Part shown: positions 35,018-41,760 of the stretch, piece by piece
Numbering within the stretch: the stretch's first letter is position 1
How the letters are laid out: every line of letters starts with the position of its first letter
Assembly (NCBI GenBank): GCA_900541475.1
Contig: UQJV01000001.1
Span: 34,513 to 98,512, forward strand
Length of the DNA: 64,000 bases
DNA from: an uncultured Collinsella sp.
GTDB taxonomy: Bacteria; Actinomycetota; Coriobacteriia; Coriobacteriales; Coriobacteriaceae
Direction: 5' to 3'
Position numbers and translations under genes: made by a program
Notes under the pieces: model-generated
Told to the model about the DNA's origin: nothing
The model's database searches: none
The model's input: only the letters and a program-made list of their open reading frames with translations

Positions 35018-35096
35018 GCTCACTCGCTTATCACCATCATGTACCTGCGCCTTTACCGTACGCAGATGAGCAAGACGGCAAGCGCTGTGCTGCGGG

Positions 35097-35102
35097 TATA
35101 AT
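35097..35102 (+). promoter_or_regulatory. -10 box upstream of YtxH-like gene
   Basis: A perfect TATAAT lies 52 bp before the ATG at 35154. The region 17 bp upstream (GACGGC) is a poor -35, so this is tentative. Confidence 0.45.
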
Positions 35103-35153
35103 GGACAGCATTCAAACGGTGGGCGCCGAGGTGCCCGCAGGAGAGGAATGAAC

Positions 35154-35543
35154 ATGGGTAAGACTTTCAACTTTATCTCGGGTGCGCTCTTCGGTGCTGC
35201 CGCCGGCGCCATCATCGGCGTCGCCCTGGCTCCGCGCTCGGGCGCCGAGACCCGCGCCATGGCTGCCGATATCGCCAACGACGCCTGGGATAACATGCGC
35301 GACACCTACGAGCACGGTGCCGAGGAGGCCCGCGCCGCGGTCAACGATTTTGGCCCGATGGTCGACGCCAAGACCGATGACCTGCGTGCCAAGGTTGACC
35401 TTGCCCGCGAGCGCATGGACCAGCTGCGCGAGCAGCTCAACGACGCCATCTCGGGCGGCAACGTGACGCCCGCCGCCGATGTCGTGGTCGAAAACGCCGT
35501 CGAGGCCGACACCGAGGCCGCGGAGCCTTCGACCGAGGCATAA
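35154..35543 (+). CDS. YtxH domain-containing small protein
   Basis: This 129-residue protein has an N-terminal glycine-rich membrane helix (GALFGAAAGAIIGVALAPRSG, the YtxH hallmark). A long amphipathic helical region (about 45-105) and an acidic tail follow. The family is linked to envelope and general-stress functions in Gram-positives without a known activity. ATG 35154 has AGGAGAGG seven bases upstream; the ATG at 35148 is too close. Its TAA overlaps the next ATG (TAATG), so the two are co-translated. Confidence 0.85.
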   Translation: MGKTFNFISGALFGAAAGAIIGVALAPRSGAETRAMAADIANDAWDNMRDTYEHGAEEARAAVNDFGPMVDAKTDDLRAKVDLARERMDQLREQLNDAISGGNVTPAADVVVENAVEADTEAAEPSTEA

Positions 35544-36298
35544 TGCGCGCCGGGGATTTTGTCGGCGCCAAGATCTATCGCAAACCTACCGAGGACAAGC
35601 GCACCAAAAAAGACGGCACGCCGCGCAGCCCTAAAAAGCTCGGCAAGATTCACTTTCCGGTCTTTACCCCGGGCGGTACGCGCGTGGTGGGCTTTATGGT
35701 TCGCCAGTCCGATATCGCGGGTATGATCGAGCGCCCCGACCGATTTGTGGCGCTCGATGCCATTGGCGTCTACGAGGGCGCCATCGCGGTTGATGACGTC
35801 AAGGGCACCTACGATACCGCTGCGGCCAAGCGCCTCGACATCAACCTGGACGATTGCATTATCTGGGTTGGCATGGACGTGCGCACGGAGTCGGGCGATG
35901 TCGTCGGCTATTGCTCGGATGTGGAGTTCAAGCCGCGTTCGGGCGTCGTGCAGACGTTCTACGTGACCGCCGGCACTGCCTCGAGTGTGCTGGTGGGCGA
36001 CACGCAGATGCCGCCGACGATGCTGCGCGGCTATGCGGACGGCGCGATGATCGTTTCGGACGAGGTCAAGTCGCTCGGGTATTCGGGCGGCGCCGCCGCA
36101 AAGGCTGCCGAGGCAAGCGTCGCGGTGGGCGATAAGGTCAAGAAGGGCGCCAAGGTGCTCGATGACAAGGGTTCGGTCGCCGTGGACAAGGGCAGCCGCG
36201 CGCTGGGCAAGCAGCTCGGCAAGACGCGCGGTATGTTCAAGGCCTTTAAGGACGAATATCAAAAGGCGAGCGGGGGCTCGTCGAAAGCTAGCAAATAG
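35543..36298 (+). CDS. PRC-barrel domain protein
   Basis: The 251-residue protein has two PRC-barrel-like segments. The first (about 25-105) contains GTRVVGFMVRQSDIAGM, and the second (about 110-175) contains DVVGYCSDVEFKPRSG. A Lys/Ala-rich C-terminal helix follows (about 190-251). PRC barrels act as adaptors in RNA processing and photosystem assembly; this protein's partner is unknown. It is coupled to the YtxH gene by overlapping stop and start, so it may act with that membrane protein. PRC repeats also open the transporter-like protein at 38098. A 10-bp perfect hairpin follows the stop. Confidence 0.75.
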   Translation: MRAGDFVGAKIYRKPTEDKRTKKDGTPRSPKKLGKIHFPVFTPGGTRVVGFMVRQSDIAGMIERPDRFVALDAIGVYEGAIAVDDVKGTYDTAAAKRLDINLDDCIIWVGMDVRTESGDVVGYCSDVEFKPRSGVVQTFYVTAGTASSVLVGDTQMPPTMLRGYADGAMIVSDEVKSLGYSGGAAAKAAEASVAVGDKVKKGAKVLDDKGSVAVDKGSRALGKQLGKTRGMFKAFKDEYQKASGGSSKASK

Positions 36299-36320
36299 CG
36301 ACGTACCAAATGACGGGAGA

Positions 36321-36348
36321 CAAGCCGGAGACCTGTTGCTCCGGCTTG
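36321..36348 (+). terminator. hairpin after PRC-barrel gene
   Basis: CAAGCCGGAG and CTCCGGCTTG form a perfect 10-bp stem with loop ACCTGTTG. There is no T run. Confidence 0.55.
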
Positions 36349-36370
36349 CTGCGTTTATGGGGGAGGGCAC

Positions 36371-37777
36371 ATGCGTCAAAACGGATCTAACTTAAACAGG
36401 CGCTCGGGTGCGCGTCCGACGGCGCGCCGCGACCTGGGGCAGCTGCCCAGCGGTCAGCGCAAGCGTCACCGTAAGCCCGGCGCGATGTATCTTAACCATA
36501 GCCGCGGCTTTAGCGACCGCAGCGCTCGCATCGGCAACAGCCGCACGCCCCGTCGTTCGTCTCGCCTGCCCTATGCGCTTATTGCCGTGGGTTGTGCGCT
36601 CGTGTTGTTTATCGCTGCCGTCGTGGGCTACGTCAACCGCAGCGTGGATGTCGTCCTCAATGGCCAGGAGACTGCGGTGCGCGTCGGCTCTACGCTGCAA
36701 AATCTCATCGACGACCAGGAGCTGGCCGATACCTACGATGCCGGGGACCTGCTGGCTGTTGACGACAGCGTGCTGACCCGCCATGGCGGCGAAAAGCTGT
36801 CGGTAAAGGTGGACGGCAAGCGCATAAAACAGGGCAAGTGGAAAAGCCGCGAGCTTACGGGCGGCGAGAAGGTGACGGTCAAGGACGGCCGCGACACGTA
36901 TGAGAAGCACGAGGTCCAGGCGACGGTTATCGAGCCCAAGCTCAAGGTCGAGGGCACGGGTGCCATCGAATACGTTAAGACGTGGGGTATCCAGGGTCGC
37001 TCTGAGGTGTGGATCGGCGAGCAATCTGGCAAGACGCAGGACCGTGGCGAGGTCGTGCCCGCCACCGATTGCGTGGTCGAGTGCGCGAGCGTGGCGCCCA
37101 AGGGCAACGAAAAGTACGTGGCGCTGACGTTTGATGAGGGCCCGAGCGGCGCGACCAAGCAGATCTTGCAGGTGCTCAAGGAAAAGGGCGTCACCGCGAC
37201 GTTCTTCCTGTCGGGCGATGCGGCCGAGGCCTCGCCCGCCACGGCCAAGGCGATTGTCGATGCCGGCTGCGAGGTCGGCTCCAACAGTTACCGTGACGAA
37301 TCGCTCAAGGGCCAGGACCGCGATGCGGTGCGCGAGCAGGTTTCGAAGGGCACCGAGGCGATCAAGTCCGCGACCGGAACGTCGACGATGCTTCTGCGTG
37401 CTCCCTACGCAGCCTTTGACGAGCAAAACTGGATTGATGCGATGGACCTGGTGTCTGCCGTGGTCTCGTGGAATATCGATTCGGGCGACTGGCTGCTCAA
37501 CGGTGCCGACGAGCAAGTCTCGACGGTGCTCGATTCGGTGACGCCAGGCAACATTGTGCTGCTGACCGATAACGATAAGTGCGCCGAGCAGACGCTCGAG
37601 GCGTTGCCGCAGATTATCGATGGGCTTATTGCCGACGGCTACAAAATCGTGACGTTGAGCGATCTGGTTAAGACGGACGCATCGCTGAGCAAAAAGCTCA
37701 CCTCGCTGACGAAGGTCGCCATGCCCAAAAACGCCGTGTTCCCCCAGCTCGTCGAAGATGACGACACCACAGACTAG
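36371..37777 (+). CDS. membrane-anchored NodB-like protein with degenerate active site
   Basis: The 468-residue protein has a basic cytosolic N terminus, one membrane helix (about 66-92) and a DUF348/ubiquitin-like segment as in YabE and Rpf proteins (VLNGQETAVRVGSTLQNL). A NodB polysaccharide-deacetylase domain follows (about 247-440). The catalytic motifs are altered: motif 1 reads TFDEGP (Asp255 kept, Glu256 for Asp). Motif 2, normally H-T-x-x-H, reads N305-S-Y-R-D309, so both metal-binding His are lost. Motif 5 lacks its His (LLTDN). The RAPY and SGDW motifs remain. It is therefore probably a glycan-binding pseudo-deacetylase at the cell wall. GGGAGGG precedes the ATG. The stop codon lies inside a TAGTCAT repeat. 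Confidence 0.88.
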   Translation: MRQNGSNLNRRSGARPTARRDLGQLPSGQRKRHRKPGAMYLNHSRGFSDRSARIGNSRTPRRSSRLPYALIAVGCALVLFIAAVVGYVNRSVDVVLNGQETAVRVGSTLQNLIDDQELADTYDAGDLLAVDDSVLTRHGGEKLSVKVDGKRIKQGKWKSRELTGGEKVTVKDGRDTYEKHEVQATVIEPKLKVEGTGAIEYVKTWGIQGRSEVWIGEQSGKTQDRGEVVPATDCVVECASVAPKGNEKYVALTFDEGPSGATKQILQVLKEKGVTATFFLSGDAAEASPATAKAIVDAGCEVGSNSYRDESLKGQDRDAVREQVSKGTEAIKSATGTSTMLLRAPYAAFDEQNWIDAMDLVSAVVSWNIDSGDWLLNGADEQVSTVLDSVTPGNIVLLTDNDKCAEQTLEALPQIIDGLIADGYKIVTLSDLVKTDASLSKKLTSLTKVAMPKNAVFPQLVEDDDTTD

Positions 37778-37803
37778 TCATTTAAGAACGTTCCCAATGA
37801 CTA
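37774..37803. repeat. TAGTCAT/ATGACTA hairpin, copy 4
   Basis: CTAGTCATTTAAGAACGT... to ATGACTA is nearly identical to the copy at 25693. It provides the stop codon of the preceding gene. Confidence 0.75.
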
Positions 37804-37880
37804 TGTCACGGATGCGTCAGCGTTTGGTATGCCTGTGATGTTTGGAGCATAAATATGGCGCCACAGCGCGATGCTGATGC

Positions 37881-38097
37881 TATAGTTACTGCGGATAACA
37901 AGGGTCAAGAGAAAGGTTGCAGGTGAAATCCAAACCTCGACCATACAGTCGATGACCCCTTGCAGGTGCTTCTTGCGCATGCACGGGGTGTGAGCGCCGA
38001 GCGGCGTGCCGCCCGCGCATGCGTATACATATCTAAAAGTCCACGGATGGCGTGCCGGTATGGCCGCAGTCCGAAGGAATAATGATGGGGAGCACCA
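37881..38097 (+). promoter_or_regulatory. candidate structured leader of the CBS/NRAMP-related pair
   Basis: A TATAGT -10-like box (37881) is followed by a possible three-way junction: GGGTCA (37902) with TGACCC (37953), AGGTT (37914) with AACCT (37933), and TCGA (37937) with TCGA (37949). A GC-rich segment with two GCGCATGC words comes next. The leader would be about 200 nt, long for these genes. I could not match it to the M-box, yybP-ykoY or NiCo riboswitch consensus by eye. The stretch 37804-37880 shows nothing recognisable. Confidence 0.35.
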
Positions 38098-39942
38098 GTG
38101 AATTATCTGAGTGAGATGCTCAAACTGCCGGTCTTGGACGTCGATGGCGAAAAGCTCGGCGTTGTGAACGATTTTGGCATTGCTACCGGCGAAGTTTTTC
38201 CGCACGTGACATCGCTCGCGTTCCGCGGACCCGGTAAGACGCCGTTTATGATCAGCTGGCGCAAATGGGTCGACCGTATCGACGAGACTGGTGTGCACCT
38301 TAAGTCGCCGGCCACCGAAATCCGTTTTTCGTACCTGCAGCCGACCGAACTCTTGCTCGCGCGCGACGTGCTCAACAAACAGATTGTCGACACGCAGGGC
38401 ATGAAGGTCGTGCGCGTAAACGACATCAAGTTTTCCATGTCGGGCGAAAATCAGCTGCGCCTGCTGGGTGCCGAAGTTGGCGCCCGCGGTCTGCTGCGCG
38501 CGATCAGCCCCACACTCGAGCATGTCGTCGAGGGCTTTATGAAGCACCTGGGCAAACCGCTCGGCGAGGATATCATCGCCTGGTCCTACATGGACCTGCT
38601 CGATCGTTCGACTAAAAACATCCAGCTTTCGGTGTCGCACAAGACGCTTGGAGAGCTGCACCCTGCCGACATTGCCGACATTATCGAACAGCTCGACCCG
38701 CGCCTGCGTGCGCAGGTGTTCGCGCAACTCGATACCGCCCAGGCCGCCGAGGCCATCTCGGAGTTCGATGACGACGAGCTTATGACCGAGATGCTCGAGG
38801 GCCTGTCCGACACGGACGCATCGTCGATGCTGGCCATGATGGACCCGGACGACGCCGCCGACCTGATCGACGAGCTCGATTACGAGAAGGCCGAGAAGCT
38901 TTTGCGCCTGATGGGCGTTCAGGAGGAGAAGGCGATTCGTAACCTGCTGGGCTATGAGGACAACACCGCCGGCCGTATCATGACCTCGGAGTTTGTCTCC
39001 CTGCCCGCTACGGCGACGGTCGGTGACGCCATCGAGGCGATTCGCAAGCTCGACGAGGACTTCGAGAGCGTCTACTACGTCTATACCGAGGACCCGAGCG
39101 GCATGCTCACCGGCGTGCTTTCGCTGCGCACGCTCATCGTGGCCGACCGCGACGCCACGCTGGGCCAGCTGGCCTATCGCGACCTGGTTTATGTATCGCC
39201 CGACGATGACCAGGAAGACGTAACGGACGAGATGACCAAGTACGACTTGGTCGCCATCCCCGTTTGCGACGAGAATCGTCACATCTTGGGTATCGTGACC
39301 TTTGACGACGCCATGGACGTTATCGCCGAGGAGCACCAGGAGGACCTGCAGATCGCAGGCGTCGGCTCGGGCGATAGCGCGTCTGACGATTCGACGAATG
39401 TGCTCAGCTGGTTTGTGCATCGCCAGTACTGGGTTGTAGTATGGGGCATTGCCTCGTGCATCATGGCAACAGTGCTGGGGACGGCGCTTGGCTCTGCGCA
39501 TCTGGTGGTGTTCCCCATGTGCGCCATGCCGCTCGTGCTGCTGGCTGCCTCGCGTATGGTGTCGTTCGTCAAGAACTACTTCTTGGAATACGACGGCCAT
39601 GACGATGAGCCCAAGCCGTATCTGGGATTTTTCTTCCAGAGTACGGGCATGGGCTTGATTCTGTCGCTCGTGACCTACCTGTGTGCCCAGCTGGTGCGCA
39701 CCGCCGCGTTCCTCGACGCGCCTATGTTTGAGGAGCAACTCTTTACCGGCTGCTTTAACATCGCGGCCATCGTCTGCCTGATTGGCAACATGAGTGCCGT
39801 GATTTACCTGATGGTGCTGTTCTGGCGTGACGAGCACGACCTCAATACGTCGGGCACCGCCATGAACGTCATTGCCGTCATGATCTCGTGTGTGGCGTAC
39901 TGCATCGCCGCGGTGCTGCTCACCATGTCAGTCATGGGTTAG
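38098..39942 (+). CDS. PRC-barrel / MgtE-N / CBS protein with C-terminal membrane helices
   Basis: The 614-residue protein has an N-terminal tandem of PRC-barrel-like segments (about 1-150), then an MgtE_N superhelix (about 175-300, LHPADIADIIEQLDPRLRAQ) and two CBS domains (about 315-430; GRIMTSEFVSLPATATVGDA opens the first). Four or five C-terminal membrane helices follow (about 445-614). Those helices do not show the MgtE pore pattern, so transport by this protein alone is uncertain. MgtE_N-CBS modules sense Mg2+ or nucleotides. GTG start 38098 is preceded by GGGGAG. The NRAMP-like gene begins 8 bp downstream, so this may be its regulatory partner. Confidence 0.8.
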   Translation: MNYLSEMLKLPVLDVDGEKLGVVNDFGIATGEVFPHVTSLAFRGPGKTPFMISWRKWVDRIDETGVHLKSPATEIRFSYLQPTELLLARDVLNKQIVDTQGMKVVRVNDIKFSMSGENQLRLLGAEVGARGLLRAISPTLEHVVEGFMKHLGKPLGEDIIAWSYMDLLDRSTKNIQLSVSHKTLGELHPADIADIIEQLDPRLRAQVFAQLDTAQAAEAISEFDDDELMTEMLEGLSDTDASSMLAMMDPDDAADLIDELDYEKAEKLLRLMGVQEEKAIRNLLGYEDNTAGRIMTSEFVSLPATATVGDAIEAIRKLDEDFESVYYVYTEDPSGMLTGVLSLRTLIVADRDATLGQLAYRDLVYVSPDDDQEDVTDEMTKYDLVAIPVCDENRHILGIVTFDDAMDVIAEEHQEDLQIAGVGSGDSASDDSTNVLSWFVHRQYWVVVWGIASCIMATVLGTALGSAHLVVFPMCAMPLVLLAASRMVSFVKNYFLEYDGHDDEPKPYLGFFFQSTGMGLILSLVTYLCAQLVRTAAFLDAPMFEEQLFTGCFNIAAIVCLIGNMSAVIYLMVLFWRDEHDLNTSGTAMNVIAVMISCVAYCIAAVLLTMSVMG

Positions 39943-39950
39943 GTGGTCGC

Positions 39951-41213
39951 GTGCAAAACACGAAGCAAAAGGCGAGCACCAAGCAAAAGCTGACCATCGC
40001 GGCCATCTTTGGCGCCATGGGCCCTGGCCTTCTGGCGGCGCTTTCGGGCAATGACGCCGGCGGCATCGCCACGTATTCCAGCGCTGGTGCCAGCTATGGC
40101 TACAAGATGCTGTGGATGCTTCCCGTCATGACCGTGCTGCTCATCGTGACGCAAGAGACCGCGGCGCGTTGCGGCTGCGTGACGGGCAAGGGCCTGGCCT
40201 CGCTCATCCGCGAGCGCTTTGGCGTGCGTAGGAGCGTGTTGGCCATGGCGGCGCTGCTGATCGCCAACACAGCCGTTACTATCTCGGAGTTTGCGGGTAT
40301 CGCGAGCGGCCTTGCCCTCTTTGGCGTGCCGGCGAGCATCTCGGTGCCGCTGGTGGCACTGCTGGTTTGGATGCTTACCATGTCGGGCAGCTTCCAGCGC
40401 ATCGAGAAGATTCTGCTCCTGGTGAGCTGCGTGTTTGTGACCTACATTGTCGCTGCATTTATGGCTGGTCCCAGCTGGGGCGAGGTGGCAGTTGACCTGG
40501 TTGTGCCCAACATCCAAAACGACCCCAGCTACGTGTCGCTTGTGGTCGCAACGATCGGTACCACCATCGCGCCGTGGATGATTTTCTTGGCGCAGAACAA
40601 CGTGGTCGATAAGAATGCGGGCGAGGACGATATCGTGCTGCAGCGCATCGATACCGTGAGCGGCTCGATCGCTGCTGATATCATTGCGGGCTTCATTATC
40701 ATCACGACCGGTACGGTATTGTTCCCCGCGGGCATTCAGATTAGCGACGCTGCCGATGCCGCCCGCGCGTTGGAGCCTATCGCGGGCCAGTGGTCCACGG
40801 TGCTGTTTGCCTCGGGCCTGGTCGCGGCGAGCTTCTTGGCCGCCTGTGTGCTGCCGGGCGTTACGTCCAGCGCCATCTGCGAGGCATTTGGCTGGGAGCG
40901 CGGTGCCGATCGCAGCTGGGACGAGGCACCGGTCTACCGTGGCATCATTACGGCCATCATTGGCATCTCTGCCGTGCTGGTGCTTATGCCCGGTGTTGAC
41001 CTGTTCCAGATTATGATGACCTCGCAGGTCATCAACGGCGTGCTGCTGCCCGTGGTTTTGGTGTTCCAAGTGGTTATCGCCGCCGATCGTCACATTATGG
41101 GTGCCAACCGCAACGGACGCGTGTGGAACGTGCTCACGTGGGCGACTATCGGTGTGATTACGGTGCTGACGGTCGTCATGTTTGTTCTGCAGGCGATGGG
41201 CTACAGCGCGTAG
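39951..41213 (+). CDS. NRAMP-related metal transporter, probably NRMT (Mg2+) type
   Basis: The 420-residue protein has about eleven membrane helices of the SLC11/NRAMP fold. The substrate site differs from true Mn/Fe NRAMPs. Helix 1 reads G33-N-D35-A-G-G where DPGN is expected. Helix 6 reads I-A207-P-W209 where M-P-H is expected, so the metal-selecting Met and the following His are gone. Loss of this Met marks the NRAMP-related magnesium transporters, described from the Coriobacterium Eggerthella lenta. The GTG start at 39951 has TAGGTGG just upstream and lies 8 bp after the CBS protein, suggesting a two-gene Mg2+ uptake operon. Confidence 0.8.
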   Translation: MQNTKQKASTKQKLTIAAIFGAMGPGLLAALSGNDAGGIATYSSAGASYGYKMLWMLPVMTVLLIVTQETAARCGCVTGKGLASLIRERFGVRRSVLAMAALLIANTAVTISEFAGIASGLALFGVPASISVPLVALLVWMLTMSGSFQRIEKILLLVSCVFVTYIVAAFMAGPSWGEVAVDLVVPNIQNDPSYVSLVVATIGTTIAPWMIFLAQNNVVDKNAGEDDIVLQRIDTVSGSIAADIIAGFIIITTGTVLFPAGIQISDAADAARALEPIAGQWSTVLFASGLVAASFLAACVLPGVTSSAICEAFGWERGADRSWDEAPVYRGIITAIIGISAVLVLMPGVDLFQIMMTSQVINGVLLPVVLVFQVVIAADRHIMGANRNGRVWNVLTWATIGVITVLTVVMFVLQAMGYSA

Positions 41214-41295
41214 CGTCTCTTTTGGGTTTCGAGCGGGCCGTGGCCATGGGCTGCGGCCTGTTTTTTGCCTGTTGTAGGGGGTCGGTTATATATGT

Positions 41296-41526
41296 GTGGG
41301 CAAAAAATGCCAAATATGAGTACTGTTGTTAATCCAGTGGCAATTAAGACAAAGAAGATAATGAACATAACTAAAGTATCTGCTCATTAATATCGATACA
41401 GCCAGGTTTTAAACCGATCATTCTGTTCGGTCCAAAGGGGTATGGCGACCGAAAGAACGCCATTTTGGGCAATTTTGCCTGTTACTAAAATGGTATCAGT
41501 ACTCATATTTGGCATTTTTTGCCCAC
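41296..41526. mobile_element. 231-bp MITE-like element with perfect 30-bp inverted ends
   Basis: The left end 41296-41325 (GTGGGCAAAAAATGCCAAAT then ATGAGTACTG) is the exact reverse complement of 41497-41526. The 171-bp interior is AT-rich, with no long ORF, and unlike the flanking GC-rich DNA. No clear target duplication is visible (flanks TATGT and GGCCC). It lies between two convergent genes. Confidence 0.6.
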
Positions 41527-41700
41527 GGCCCCTTTGGGGCCGGCTCGAAAAGAGCAACCTTGGGGTGTTTGCTGCGGGTGCGGGGCTTGCAGACGACACT
41601 CGGGGTGGCGAGGAACTCAGAATTCGGCCGCGGAAGGGCATTCATCGACCGCGTCAGGAGTGTCCCTAAGTGCCGGCACATATGGAACGTCCCTAACTGC
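41527..41700. other. intergenic remainder with a decayed GGGACGTTCC hairpin
   Basis: No gene was seen. GTGTCCCTAAGTGCCGGC and ACGTCCCTAACTGCCGG (about 41660-41705) are related to the other short GGGACG/GTCCC hairpins in the window. The stretch 41214-41295 holds nothing recognisable. Confidence 0.4.
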
Positions 41701-41736
41701 CGGAGGGGGCGTCGGTTGTGGCCGACGCCCCCTCCG
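41701..41736 (-). terminator. terminator of acyltransferase gene
   Basis: CGGAGGGGGCGTCGG and CCGACGCCCCCTCCG form a perfect 15-bp stem with loop TTGTGG, 24 bp past the stop on the minus strand. Confidence 0.7.
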
Positions 41737-41760
41737 GGTGCAAGCGGATTTGACAGTGTG

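Noticed and set aside
32732..35305. 857-codon antisense frame over CorC and CphA-N-like genes
   Set aside because: It spans two real genes with known domains and has low-complexity composition.
37881..38097. M-box magnesium riboswitch
   Set aside because: The conserved M-box words near its core helices were not found by eye; kept only as an unassigned leader.
37801..39837. 678-codon antisense frame over the CBS protein
   Set aside because: The sense strand encodes PRC, MgtE_N and CBS domains; the antisense has none.
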